Program-made: the position numbers and the translations under genes
Shown here: piece by piece, positions 34,201 to 41,719 of the stretch
Position numbering within the stretch: position 1 is the stretch's first letter
How the letters are laid out: every line of letters begins with the position of its first letter
Notes under the pieces: model-generated
What the model was told of the DNA's origin: nothing
The model's input: the letters and a program-made list of their open reading frames with translations, nothing else
Databases searched by the model: none
Assembly: GCA_030710605.1 (NCBI GenBank)
Contig: CP092872.1
Location: 95,249,794 to 95,313,793 of the forward strand
DNA length: 64,000 bases
Direction of reading: 5' to 3'
DNA from: Cordylochernes scorpioides
Taxonomy: Eukaryota > Arthropoda > Arachnida > Pseudoscorpiones > Chernetidae

Positions 34201-37200
34201 ACTTTGGCTTTGCAACTAGATGTTGTCCTTTACAGGGAGGTAGTTCTACTGTAGAAACTCTCCGGTAAGAGGACACCTCTCCCTAAAGGACACTTTGGCT
34301 TTGCAACTAGATGTTGTCCTTTACAGGGAGGTAGTTCTACTGTAGAAACTCTCCGGTAAGAGGACACCTCTCCCTAAAGTACACTTTGGCTTTGCAACTA
34401 GATGTTGTCCTTTACAGGGAGGTAGTTCTACTGTAGCAACTCTCCGGTAAGAGGTCACCTCTCCCTAAAGGACACTTTGGCTTTGCAACTAGATGTTGTC
34501 CTTTACAGGGAGGTAGTTCTACTGTAGCAACTCTCCGGTAAGAGGACACCTCTCCCTAAAGGACACTTTGGCTTTGCAACTAGATGTTGTCCTTTACAGG
34601 GAGGTAGTTCTACTGTAGCAACTCTCCGGTAAGAGGACACCTCTCCCTAAAGGACACTTTGGCTTTGCAACTAGATGTTGTCCTTTACAGGGAGGTAGTT
34701 CTACTGTAGCAACTCTCCGGTAAGAGGACACCTCTCCCTAAAGGACACTTTGGCTTTGCAACTAGGTGTTGTCCTTTACAGGGAGGTAGTTCTACTGTAG
34801 AAACTCTCCGGTAAGAGGACACCTCTCCCTAAAGGACACTTTGGCTTTGCAACTAGATGTTGTCCTTTACAGGGAGGTAGTTCTACTGTAGCAACTCTCC
34901 GGTAAGAGGACACCTCTCCCTAAAGGACACTTTGGTTTTGCAACTAGATGTTGTCCTTTACAGGGAGGTAGTTCTACTGTAGCAACTCTCCGGTAAGAGG
35001 ACACACATCTCTAAAGGACACTCTACAACTAGGTGTTGACAGGGAGGTAGTTCTACTGTAGTGGTCAGTAATACCCCTGTAGAAGAACTGGCTTCAAGGC
35101 TCTAAATCTTGTGATTTAATACAAGATTCATACAAGAAACACCTTTCCCTGATGCCTTTATTTGCCCCCAAATTCATTTTTTTTTTACTTATCCTTTAGA
35201 CAAGATCTTGGAGGTCGTGCTCATAAAGAAGCTCAAGAACTCTTCTTGGTTCTCTGTACAGGGATCCTTTGTCCTTTCCGATACAATGTAGTATATGTTG
35301 GGGAGTGGCCTCTTCGGTTTTGCACCTAGTGCACATGGGGAAGCTTTTGGCTCCCTCTTTATAGACTAGAGGGCGCAGGTGACCAGATTTCCATCTGGCC
35401 AACTGTGTCGATTCCCTTCTGTTTAGTTGGAGGGTCTGTTTTTTTGGGGTTTTCTACCTGTTACCAAGAATGATGGAAACCCCCAAATGCTAACTTGTTC
35501 TATTGAAGATCATTCTCCCAGGATGTGCTGCCAACACAGTGAGTGGTGGTGACAGGACCTAGGAAAGTCCCTGAAGTCCCCCTCTATACCGTGGTGGCCG
35601 CGTTCCTGCTGAGCTGGCACGGCTTCTTCTCCACCGGCCACCAGACGGTGCTGAGTGCCATCCACTGGGGAGCTGCTACCTTAGCATCCAACCCAGATAG
35701 CTCCTATCTGCTACCTGCCATCTTGGTGCTGCTGGAGACCTTTGGCACCTTCTTCCTAGCCGGACTGGCCCTGCCTATGGCCTCGCTGGTCCGTTACCCC
35801 ATTCCCTCCCCTCTCCAGTCCCACCTGCGGCTGCTCTTCTGTCTGGCTCTCAAGGTAAGCCATCCTTGTCTTGGATGGAGAGACACAGCTCCTTCTCAAT
35901 GTTTTTTGCTTATCCCAAGTATACGTGGTACAGGTCATGATAATCATGGTGGGTAGAAGTAGGCGACTGCTTTTACTGTAAGTGCACCACATATCTACAT
36001 ATATGAAAAGCAGTTCGATTTGCACTTACAAATGTGCCAGAGCCCCGTTTGGTTACTTGCACTCACTGGTGGGGTTGGACTTTTGCAAGAATCGGGGGCC
36101 ATTGGAGCATTTTTTTTTTTTTTTATGAGAAAAAAGTGCCCAATGCGGGAATCGAACCCGGGTTGAAAACCAACCGTTTAGACCATTCTTCTACCTACCC
36201 TCTCCTTCTCAATGTAGATGTCTTAAGATAGACCCAGCTGCCAGAGGGGATCAAATCCTGCATTGGACTTTTTTTTTTAATAAAAAAAAAATGCTCCAAT
36301 AGCCCCCGATTCTTTCAAAAATTCCAACCCCACCAGCGAATGAAAGTAACCAACTGGAGCTCTGGCACACTTGTAAATGCAAAAATGGAACTGCTTTCTA
36401 TATGTGTAAACATGTGGTGTACTTACAGTAAAAGCAATCGTCAACTTCTACCCACCATGATTATCATGGCTTCTACCACATGTGTACTAGGGGATAATAA
36501 TATTTTATATATTTACAACAACAACAACAACAAAAAGCCTTTATTTAGGGTCAGTGACCCTATACAGAATTCACCAGAGGTATGCATGAGAACAAAGCAG
36601 TGAGACAAAGGAAACAACAATATAGACAGAAGAGAAAGAAAAAAAAATAAGAAAGAGAAAGAGGGAAGCAAGAAAAACAACACAAAAAGAGTAGCAGTTT
36701 TATATATTTATAATTATCCCAACTATACATGGTATAGGCCATGATAATCATGGTGGGTACTAATTTTTAATTGTATATTTATGGTATATGCAACTCGGGT
36801 AAGAAACAGCTTGACTTTAAACGTGCAAGGTGTCCTGTTTGTTTACATGCACTCTCTCGTTGGAGCTGTGGTTGGAATCATTCATTCCCTGCTATTGCTT
36901 TCAGCCATTTAGAACAAGCTTCTATACACACAAGGTAATAAGACCAAATCCAAATAAATAAATAGTGTGTGACGTTTCGGTAACAGTGTTGTTACCATCT
37001 TCAGTTTACCGAAACGTCACACACTATTTATTTATTTGGATTTGGTCTTATTACCTTGTATTTATAATCTATAATCCAAATTGTGCCTTATCAAGCCTCT
37101 ATACAATAAGTGAACCGAAGATGATAAAAAAAAAATATTTGTAAGAAGGCCTTCATATGATAAATGAATAGAAGAAAAACAATCTCTAACCTAATAAAAT

Positions 37201-40200
37201 AAGACCTACTACAAATAATTTATTAGTGTGTGACATTTTGGCAACAACATTGTCACCATCATAAGACAAAAGAATAAAATGGACAAAAGAATCATTTTAT
37301 TCTTTTGTCTGATGATGGTGACAATGTTGTTGCCAAAACATACACACACTAATAAATTATTTGGATTAGGTCTTATTTTCTTTTATTATAATCTATAATC
37401 CAAATTGTGCTTTATCAATCTCTAGCCTGGATACAGTACTGGATGGAATGTCACTATGTATTAACCCTGATGGTAGGTGTCTTGTACATTAAAGCAATCA
37501 CACAACAATAGGTATTTATTTTACATTCTCCAAATTACAAGAGTGGATAATATGAGAGACATCAAGGTGGGGATGATGATAGACATCAGAATAATTGATA
37601 AGACACAATTTGGATTATAGATTATAAACACTAGGTTATAAGACCAAATCCAAATAAATACATTCAGTACTTTTGTCTGAAGATGGTAACAACACTGTTA
37701 CCGAAACGTCACACACTTCTTATTTATTTGGTCTTATTACCTTGTGTTTGACATCAGAATAATAAACTCAAGTCGGAGAGAAGAACTTCTTTGTATAAGA
37801 CTACGATCCATACAAACTTTCAGACAAGACACCCTTCTATGGATACTTATAAAGAAGTAAGCTTCTTCCTGACTTTGTGTTTCATATTCTGTAGTGAATA
37901 GAGAGATTACCTTAATCAGAATTCAAAGTGCCATTGGTCCCTGATTCTTGCAAAAGTCCAACCCCACCAGCGAGTGCAAGTAACCAAACGGGGATCTGGC
38001 ATATTTGTAAGTGCAAAGTCGAACTGCTTTTCACATGTGGAGATATGTGGTGCACTCACTTCCATCAATAATTGACAATATGACCCAGAATAAGTATATT
38101 GCTACGGTGTTTTATGGTTTCCACAAGTCCATATCTCAGAAGAAGGCCAAGTGACACTCACTCCTCACTTTCTTACTGCTACTCTTTTTGTGTTGTTTTT
38201 TCTTGCTTCCCTCTTTCTTTTTCTTTTTCTTTTTTTTTTTCTTCTGTTTTAATTGTTGTTTCCTTTGTTTCACTGCTTTGTTCTTATGCATACCTCTGGT
38301 GAATCCTGTATAGGGTCAGTGACCCTAAATAAAGGCCTTTGTTGTTGTTGTTGACATGTGGTGCACTTACAGTAAAAGCAGTCACCTACTTCTACCCACT
38401 ATGATTATCATGGCCCATACCACGTGTACTAGGGATAAGCAAAAAGAATACAAAGTTTACATTTTACAGGGTATTCATACAGTAGGTATAGGTTCTTGTG
38501 GTGGTGATATATTAAACCCAGCATTCTCTCTGTCATCTTCCATCCAAGATGGATGTATGTACCAGGTACTGGGCTCCATGCTAGCTGGCTGGCATCTCCG
38601 CAGACATCTCATGACCTGGGGCACCTTCGCCCCCAATCTGATGTTTGTTGCGCTGGCGTCCGCAGCCGCAGTGCTGGGTCAGCTCATCTCTCTACTGATG
38701 ACTGCCTTCCGTCTCTCTGCCGGTGAGTGCTCTGGATTTCACTTTCAACACACACAACTTTCTGCTTGAATTCTTCCCTGTTATGATAAGGCACAATTTG
38801 GATTATAGATTATAAATACAAGGTAATAAGACCAAATCCAAATTAATAAGTGTGTGACGTTTTGGTAACAGCGTTGTTACCATCTTCAAACAAAAGTACA
38901 CTGAATATATTATATAATTATAACATTCAGTACTTTTATCTGAAGATGGTAACAACGCTGAAACGTCACACCCTATTTATTTATTTAAATTTAGTTTTAT
39001 TACCTTGTGTGTTTATAATCCAAATTGTGCTTTATCATGATTATAAACCCAAGTTAATGAGACCAAATCCAAATAAATAAATATTGTAAAATTTGAAACT
39101 ATTTTAAAGGCGTAAGATTCTTTTTTGAAATTAAACAACTTCTACTGCCCTTACTGCAATTGTTTAATTTCAAAAAAGAATCTTACGCCTTTAAAATAGT
39201 TTCAAATTTTGATAACAGATGGCGCGCTAGTGCATCATATTATAAATAAATAGTGTGTCAATTATATATTTAACTAATATTAACTTGTAAAACGACATTT
39301 GGAAATTATCCTGCAAGTGGTTCTTTTCAACGAAAAATCAAAATTTATCCCAAGGAGAAATAACGATTATTTCTAACCTTAGTAAATAATCGTTTTTTCT
39401 CCTTGGAATAAATTTTGATTTTTCGTTGAAAAGAACCACTTGCAGGATAATTTTCAAATGTCATTTTACAATCACAAGCCTCATTATATTGTATTATAAA
39501 TTACTTTAATATTAACTTGTGTTTATAATCCAAATTGTGTCTTATCATCACATAATATTTATTTATTTGGTCTTATTGTCTTCCTTGTTATGTTTCAATG
39601 GGAACCATCTGTGTAGTTGTTAAGTCCAGCCCATTCCCTGATGTTGTCTATCCATGTAGTTTCCCCAAGTCTTATTTCCCCTCCTTGTGTAGAGTATTAA
39701 TTGCACTAACTCAGGTATTGTGATATAATGGCCAGTTTTGATATTTATATATTTTTTTAAATTGAAAGGTTATAATATGCTCTCAAACTTTTTTTATTTA
39801 TGAAATACAAAAAGCTCTTAGCCATGCCCTTCATCAAAGCTAAATTTTAAAAACATTCTTATAAATGTAAAAAAAAAAAGTAAGTCTCAAGCTATACAAG
39901 CTTGATACTCTAATATGATTGAGTGGAGATAAGAAAAGGAAGAAGAAAAAAAAAGTACTTAAATTTAGTTGATGTAGGGTATGTCCAAAACTTTTTACAG
40001 TAGAACCTCCATGAGAGGACACCTTTCCACAAAGGACAGTTTCATCACCAAAATTACCTTTTTTTTACCTGCTTTTCATATGTGTAGACATGTGGTGCAC
40101 TTACAGTAAAAGCATTCGTCAACTTCTACCCACCATGATTACAATTGGCCTGTACTAGAGATAAGCAAAAAAAAAAACTATTTTGAAACTCTCTGGCAAG

Positions 40201-41471
40201 AAGACATCTCTCCCTAAAGGACACTTTGGATCTGAAACTAGATGTTGTCCTTTACAGGGAGGTATTTCTACTGCACGTGGATTTGTTTGGTTTTTATTCC
40301 CCTTTTTTTTCACACAGATATAGGTACCCTTTCCTGATACACACCCACGTTTATAAATCTGCCCTTTTTTATTAAATTTCTGCTTCTACTTTTTTTATTT
40401 ATCCTTTGTTAAAATGTGTGACGCCTCTTAAATAAAGCCTCAAACCTTGATCCCTATAGAAAGGGGGTTTGCTGTAATGTACAACTTCTAGGAACCAGCA
40501 GGAGTGAGAAGGGATAAAGACCTTTTTATATGAGCAATAGTTACCCAGAAATTATTTGAAAAAGTAAAAATTAATATCAGGTAAAAAGTTTCTTTTTAAT
40601 TTAAATTTGCAAGCTTTCGAGAAAATATACTGTTCTTCAACAGCCCGTTAAAGAGCAGTATATTTGCTCGAAAGCTTGCAAATTTAAATTAAAAAGAAAC
40701 TTTTTACCTGATATTAATTTTTACTTTTTCAAATAAAGACCTTTATTTATGAAAAACTGTCTCTACCCAACAGAAAGTTTCATATACATACCTTTTTTAC
40801 ATAATGGAGGGTTCACCACTGATGAGCCAGGCCCTCCCTTTAATTTTTCCATTGCAGTAAGGGCAGTAGAAATTGTTTTATTTTTAAAAGAATATTACGC
40901 GTCTAGAATAGTTTTGTAATTTGATAACAGATGGCGCGCTAGTGCATTGTAATATAATGGAAATTTTGCTGGGAGGAAATTGATCTATAAAGAGCAAAGG
41001 TCTTCCTCTCCTGTCAAAATAGACACTAGATCTGAGAATCATTTATTGACCGCCTCCTCAGGTTGGTGACAAAGCCACAACACCAACTTTGAAAAACTGA
41101 GAAGTGTCCACTTAGAGACCATGGTTTTGGGTTAATGGCCCTCGTCAGTCTAGGGCGGACTTAATTTAATGAGATCCACAAGGGATGAAATCACAATCTG
41201 CCAAAGAGATGTTTAGCTGGTAGAGTGGCTAGGCCAAATTTCTGGCCAAGATATAGATGGATATTTTGACTGACAAAGGCCATTAGCCCGTAACAATGGT
41301 CTCTAGGTGTATGTTTCTCAGTTTGTCAAAGCTGGTGTTGTGGCTTTGTAACCGACCCGAGTTCGCAGAGATGGTCAATAGATGGCGCTGTTTTAGCATC
41401 TATTTTGATTTATTTTTATATACCTTCTTATATATCTCACAGCTTATCCAGATGTTCCACACCATTTATAA
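18563..41471 (+). CDS. PIGO: GPI ethanolamine phosphate transferase 3 (whole gene)
   Basis: PIGO is the ER-membrane enzyme that adds ethanolamine phosphate to the third mannose of the GPI anchor, the linkage later joined to proteins. The predicted 960-residue product keeps the family plan: an N-terminal membrane segment (about residues 8-30), a lumenal alkaline-phosphatase-like catalytic domain, then many hydrophobic segments. Visible metal or catalytic positions are D102, the DPPTTT block at 148-153, D201/D202, D257/H258/H261 and D300/H301. Predicted exons are 18563-19234, 25195-25367, 26362-26521, 28641-29822, 31032-31242, 35556-35854, 38566-38722 and 41443-41471. All junctions are GT-AG and keep phase. 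The 22-kb span is nearly all transposable elements. Human PIGO is somewhat longer (about 1,090 residues). The start of exon 5 and the last exon are the weakest parts. Confidence 0.85.
19605..19765. mobile_element. Family DT fold-back, palindromic centre
   Basis: Two inverted arms meeting at GGTAACAACGTTGTTACC near 19690. Outer ends carry TAATAAGACC and ATTATAGATT-type sequence typical of the family. The CTGAAGA half of the hammerhead-like core is missing at the centre. Confidence 0.75.
19785..20285 (-). repeat. Inverted segment containing SINE C
   Basis: SINE C (19930-20285, tail (GAA)n at its left) plus about 140 bp of flank (GCGACCAATCAGAC to GATTATGTTAGG). The same SINE with the same flank recurs inverted at 24635-25110, so the unit moved or duplicated as a whole. 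Confidence 0.75.
20880..21290 (+). repeat. Family G copy with TTGGC/GCCAA pairing
   Basis: Core TTGGCGAAACCGCTGAG (21150-21166) and CTGATGAGCCAA (21178-21189). The outer bases TTGGC and GCCAA pair, a compensated change from CTGGC/GCCAG at 13802-13841. Flanked on both sides by GGCAATGTGTTTC-type inverted sequence. Confidence 0.7.
21595..21715. mobile_element. Family DT fold-back copy
   Basis: Arms of AACACAAGGTAATAAGAC and its complement around a degenerate GATAACAACAATGTT centre; no intact ribozyme-like core. Confidence 0.6.
21756..22266 (-). mobile_element. Helitron, non-autonomous
   Basis: Minus-strand element ending in the hairpin CCCGGGCGTTGCCCGGG and CTAG, with the opposite TC end at 22266, inserted between A and T. 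Contains one copy of the GGTGGTCTGTATAGACAGG unit that is tandemly amplified in the Helitron at 26611. Confidence 0.85.
22271..22465 (-). mobile_element. SINE B copy
   Basis: Tail (CAA)n with GGGGATAAGAAAC at the left, body with AAACAGCTTGAGGAG and CAAAATGTAGCTTGG, as in the plus-strand copies at 45608 and 46250. Confidence 0.75.
22999..23244 (+). mobile_element. Helitron 3' end with internal inverted repeat
   Basis: Ends GGCGTTGCCCGGGTCATTCGGCTAG at 23244, in two recognisable parts (hairpin, then CTAG followed by host T). Upstream, 23011-23043 and 23126-23158 are near-perfect inverted arms (TAAATAAATGCATATATTAG). The 5' end was not located. Confidence 0.65.
23321..23502. mobile_element. Pogo-like MITE, short copy
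   Basis: CAGTAGAAC at one end and GTTTTACTG at the other, each next to TA. Contains AGAGTTGCTAAATAGTAAAAA and TGTCCTTT segments shared with 7604-8060. Confidence 0.8.
23550..23940. mobile_element. Family DT arms around unrelated sequence
   Basis: Left arm 23550-23640 and right arm 23820-23940 with GATGATGGTAACA and ACTGTTACTGAAA. The 180 bp between them is not part of the family. The right arm has GAAATGTC where intact copies read GAAACGTC. Confidence 0.65.
24123..24490 (-). mobile_element. SINE C copy
   Basis: Tail of the form GATTGAGTGGAGATAAGAAAG at its left end (minus strand) and GGCGTCTGTTCCTCATGTC in the body. Lies beside an inverted copy (24635-24966), with a MITE end fragment (24539-24612) between them. 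Confidence 0.8.
24635..25110 (+). repeat. Inverted segment containing SINE C
   Basis: SINE C in plus orientation followed by the ACTAACCTAACTTGAACC to GCGACC-type flank of 19785-19930, reversed. It ends about 85 bp before PIGO exon 2. Confidence 0.75.
25195..25367 (+). CDS. PIGO: PIGO exon 2
   Basis: Opens after TTTTACCCAG with DLDTVDAGI, which directly continues the PSFNVK end of exon 1 as in the family. It holds HFLGVDHCGH (residues 252-261), a metal-binding block. It ends in phase 2 before GTCTGT. GC-rich, unlike exon 1. Confidence 0.9.
25400..26290 (+). repeat. Intronic tandem repeat, about 250-bp unit
   Basis: The segment CACCCTGTTCTCTCTGTAC and neighbours recur near 25464, 25712, 25966 and 26223 (spacing 248-257 bp), with diverged copies of CTTCAAGGTGGATC. 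About 3.5 units fill PIGO intron 2. Pyrimidine-rich on the plus strand. Confidence 0.8.
26362..26521 (+). CDS. PIGO: PIGO exon 3
   Basis: Starts after TGTGGCAG, completing the split Arg codon 282. Contains DTLLAVLSDHGMTSTGDHGG with Asp300/His301, the last catalytic metal ligands. Ends CCG then GTACTC in phase 0. Confidence 0.9.
26611..27343 (-). mobile_element. Helitron with internal minisatellite
   Basis: CTAG end at 26611 next to a CCCGGGCAACGCCCGGG hairpin; TC end at 27343 (complement); host A on the left and T on the right. About 500 bp of the interior is a 73-bp tandem array. Confidence 0.85.
26728..27245 (-). repeat. 73-bp minisatellite inside Helitron
   Basis: CAGGGTTG recurs at 26728, 26801, 26874, 26946, 27019, 27092, 27165 and 27238: seven units at 72-73 bp. 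Each contains GGTCGCTATAGACAGGGTGG. Confidence 0.95.
27640..28180 (-). repeat. Family G copy interrupted by SINE C piece
   Basis: Family G terminal sequence near 27645-27710 and 27915-28180 is split by a SINE C fragment (27711-27914, starting TTCTTCTTTCTTATC). The core here is CTGGCGAAACTGCTGG with CTGATGAGCCAG on the minus strand. Confidence 0.7.
28310..28525 (+). repeat. Family G fold-back
   Basis: ATTTGAAACTATTTTAAACG and its complement form arms either side of CTGCCCTTACTGCAATGG; ends in AGATGGCACGCTAGTGCATC. Same layout as 39085-39245 and 48410-48640. Confidence 0.75.
28641..29822 (+). CDS. PIGO: PIGO exon 4: large membrane-domain exon
   Basis: 394 codons (residues 336-729) after TGTGTGGCAG. 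Begins RLEVPQVDVVPTLTVLLGVP, the conserved link from catalytic domain to membrane domain, and continues with several hydrophobic segments such as FVLPVVTLAVSFWLYVPSL. Strongly GC-rich. Ends CAG then GTACTG, phase 0. The open frame continues past the donor but runs into a SINE, so the exon end is secure. Confidence 0.9.
29925..30085 (-). mobile_element. SINE B with tRNA-Leu-derived head
   Basis: Minus strand: 30085-30002 folds like a leucine tRNA: GTCAGGATGGCTGAGTGG start, A box TGGTCTAAGG-like, a CAG anticodon region (GCGTTCAGGTCACAG), a long variable arm, and B box GGGTTTGAATCCC. The acceptor stem has two mismatches. It is followed by TTTTTTTTAAACAGG, CATGGATTTATTG and GCACAAGGGATAAGAAAC, the SINE B body and tail. 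It lies in PIGO intron 4. Confidence 0.8.
30187..30490. mobile_element. Family DT arms, separated
   Basis: Left arm 30187-30300 (AAGTAACAGCGTTGTTACC and complement of CTGATGA) and right arm 30425-30480 with CCGAAACGTCACAC; (CA)n at 30308-30322 between. Confidence 0.65.
31032..31242 (+). CDS. PIGO: PIGO exon 5
   Basis: Encodes a hydrophobic stretch (GVLLLCGLLTATVSG, then LATLVLLAALALCLTL) ending ACCAG then GTACAG in phase 1. The acceptor at 31030-31031 (AACAACAG) is chosen because it restores phase 0; it lacks a good pyrimidine tract, so the 5' edge could differ. Confidence 0.7.
31723..32151. mobile_element. Family DT copy with 13-bp duplication, split by a Helitron
   Basis: Direct repeat ACAGTCAATAATG at 31710-31722 and 32152-32164 brackets an element beginning ATAGGGCACAATTTGG and ending TTACCTTGTGTTT-like. 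A Helitron (31743-32080) sits inside; removing it restores the standard GGATTATAGATTATA of the family. Confidence 0.9.
31743..32080 (+). mobile_element. Helitron, complete non-autonomous copy
   Basis: 338 bp. Starts TCTATATATATAAAAATG, ends with hairpin CCCGGGGCGAAGCCCGGG, then ACCCGTCTAG, between host A and T. A second member of the same subfamily is at 42019-42377. Confidence 0.92.
32205..32405. mobile_element. Family DT fold-back
   Basis: Left arm with GGATTATAGATTATAAACAC; right arm with GTCTGAAGATGGTAACAATG, TGTTACC and GAAATGTCAC. Core stem II intact; GAAAT replaces GAAAC. Confidence 0.75.
32410..32745 (-). mobile_element. Helitron, TC end unclear
   Basis: CTAG end at 32410 (host A before it) and hairpin CCCGGGCAACGCCCGGG. 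Shares GGAAGATGGACGTAG with 15602-15707 and GTGCTTGCCGGCAGCCAATG with the Helitron at 26611. The far end lacks a clear TC terminus. Confidence 0.7.
32885..33035. mobile_element. Pogo-like MITE, about 150 bp
   Basis: AGTAGAACCTCC at the left and GGAGGTTCTACTGTA at the right, next to TA. Its right half (CAACTCTCCGGTAAGAGG to TTCTACTGTA) is the parent sequence of the adjacent satellite. Confidence 0.85.
33163..35062 (+). repeat. 91-bp satellite, about 21 units, from MITE end
   Basis: Period is exactly 91 bp (for example GTAGAAACTCTCC at 33341 and 33432). Each unit runs CAACTCTCCGGTAAGAGG, CACTTTGGCTTTGC, TGTTGTCCTTTACAGGGAGG, TTCTACTGTAG: the right half of the pogo-like MITE including its terminal repeat. 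Units differ mainly at GAAAC/GCAAC, AAAAGACAC/AAAGGACAC/AAAGTACAC and CCGG/CCCG positions; the outermost units are most diverged. Fills much of PIGO intron 5. Confidence 0.95.
35196..35402 (-). pseudogene. LINE ORF2 C-terminal fragment
   Basis: The minus-strand peptide has ARWKSGHLRPL, then CTRCKTEEATPQHILHC, then a short helical tail. The SGHL block followed by a CxxC...HxxxC cluster is the C-terminal end of many LINE polyproteins (RTE/Jockey-type, common in chelicerates). No reverse transcriptase is left. Lies in PIGO intron 5. Confidence 0.7.
35556..35854 (+). CDS. PIGO: PIGO exon 6
   Basis: Starts after GGTGACAG with two bases completing Gly800. Contains FFSTGHQTVLSAIHW, a highly conserved PIGO/PIG-family motif, and further membrane segments. 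Ends AAG then GTAAGC, phase 0. A SINE A copy begins only 48 bp downstream. Confidence 0.9.
35903..36201 (-). mobile_element. SINE A, full copy with 14-bp duplication
   Basis: Flanked by CTCCTTCTCAATGT at 35889-35902 and 36202-36215. The head (36140-36201) carries B box GGTTCGATTCC and CATTGGGCAC; the tail GGATAAGCAAAAAAC joins the left duplication. Confidence 0.92.
36246..36497 (+). mobile_element. SINE A, 5'-truncated
   Basis: Begins inside the B-box region (GGATCAAATCCTGCATTGG) and ends CTAGGGGATAATAATA. Inverted relative to the neighbour at 35903-36201. Confidence 0.85.
36516..36698 (-). mobile_element. Retroposon H with hairpin and (TTG)n tail
   Basis: Minus strand ends GGGTCAGTGACCCTAAATAA then AGGCTTTTTGTTGTTG. 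Shares its 3' part with 38057-38355. Followed by a SINE A tail fragment (36715-36855, minus). Confidence 0.8.
36925..37105. mobile_element. Family DT fold-back
   Basis: Nearly complete inverted pair, with GTGTGACGTTTCGGTAACAG on the left and TACCGAAACGTCACACAC on the right; ends TTATAATCCAAATTGTGCC. Confidence 0.8.
37185..37415. mobile_element. Family DT, second subfamily
   Basis: Uses CTAATCCAAATAATTTATTAG instead of the standard arms. The right core reads GTCTGATGATGGTGACAATG, TTGTTGCC and then AAAACATAC, a decayed GAAAC block. The same subfamily is at 31505-31600, 45790-45955 and 46650-46820. Confidence 0.75.
37596..37749. mobile_element. Family DT copy with 14-bp duplication
   Basis: GACATCAGAATAAT at 37582-37595 and 37750-37763 flank an element whose right half has GTCTGAAGATGGTAACAACA, TGTTACC, GAAACGTCACAC, an intact hammerhead-like core. 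Confidence 0.9.
37940..38445 (+). mobile_element. SINE A interrupted by retroposon H
   Basis: SINE A body at 37940-38056 resumes at 38356-38445 and ends ACTAGGGATAAGCAAAAAG. The interruption has its own target duplication. Confidence 0.85.
38057..38355 (+). mobile_element. Retroposon H with 12-bp duplication
   Basis: ATGTGGTGCACT at 38045-38056 and 38356-38367 bracket about 299 bp ending GGGTCAGTGACCCTAAATAA, AGGCCTTTGTTGTTGTTGTTG. Confidence 0.88.
38566..38722 (+). CDS. PIGO: PIGO exon 7
   Basis: Starts after GTACCAG. HLRRHLMTWGTFAPNLMF matches the conserved RRHLMVWKVFAPKF block close to the PIGO C-terminus. Ends GCCG then GTGAGT, phase 1. Confidence 0.88.
38785..39035. mobile_element. Family DT fold-back
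   Basis: Full arms with GATAAGGCACAATTTGGATT at the left and AATCCAAATTGTGCTTTATC at the right. In the right core the stem II 3' strand TGTTACC is missing (GGTAACAACGCTGAAACGTC), so that copy is inactive by deletion. Confidence 0.8.
39085..39245 (+). repeat. Family G fold-back
   Basis: ATTTGAAACTATTTTAAAGG and its complement flank CTGCCCTTACTGCAATTG; ends GATGGCGCGCTAGTGCATC. Confidence 0.8.
39285..39472. repeat. Fold-back repeat, about 85-bp arms
   Basis: Arms 39285-39375 and 39388-39472 (ATTATCCTGCAAGTGGTTC, TTTTTCGTTGAAAAG) with few differences and a loop of about 12 bp. No known family recognised. Confidence 0.85.
39998..40275. mobile_element. Pogo-like MITE split by SINE A tail
   Basis: CAGTAGAACCTCCATGAGAGG at the left and CCTTTACAGGGAGGTATTTC at the right belong to one MITE; 40068-40170 between them is the 3' part of SINE A (plus) ending AGAGATAAGCAAAAAA. 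Confidence 0.8.
40551..40737. repeat. Fold-back of Penelope-like ends
   Basis: Arms 40551-40631 and 40657-40737 (ATTAATATCAGGTAAAAAG, GCAAATTTAAATTAAAAAG) contain TGCTCGAAAGCTTGC next to a stem AGCAGTATATTTGCT, as at the other AGCT-type ends. Confidence 0.8.
40805..40960 (+). repeat. Family G 3' half
   Basis: GGGTTCACCACTGATGAGCC to GATGGCGCGCTAGTGCATTG; the GCGAAACC half is missing. Confidence 0.7.
41063..41353. repeat. Diverged inverted repeat before last PIGO exon
   Basis: GACAAAGCCACAACACCAAC at the left and GCTGGTGTTGTGGCTTTGT at the right. Both inner ends carry relics of CTGACGA-GGGC (minus at about 41140, plus at about 41270). Confidence 0.65.
41443..41471 (+). CDS. PIGO: PIGO terminal exon (tentative)
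   Basis: After TATATCTCACAG the phase inherited from exon 7 gives nine residues (AYPDVPHHL) and a stop. Another frame from the same acceptor stays open to 41568, with a helical-looking sequence (LIQMFHTIYKDLVRN), but would need exon 7 to end in phase 0. The conserved PIGO tail continues some residues beyond exon 7, so some terminal exon must exist; which reading is right is unresolved. Confidence 0.4.
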
Positions 41472-41719
41472 AGACCTTGTTAGAAACCTTCAACACTCTC
41501 TCCACACAGCTTGCCTGGAAGTCTTAAACCATTTACAAAGAACTTTAAGATTGAAAACTTTCAATTGAAATAATATAAATAGCCAATGTGATGTAGACTG
41601 CTTTAGATTAAGTCATTCCCTTCATTCAATAGTTACATACCTTTAGATATTTGCATATTGAAAATATATCTTTATCTCATTTACATATTTTAATATGTTT
41701 TGTTTATTATTTTTATTTA

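Noticed and set aside
33163-35062. Regular repeats resembling a CRISPR array
   Set aside because: Units are contiguous 91-bp copies without unique spacers, in a eukaryotic intron, and derive from a MITE.
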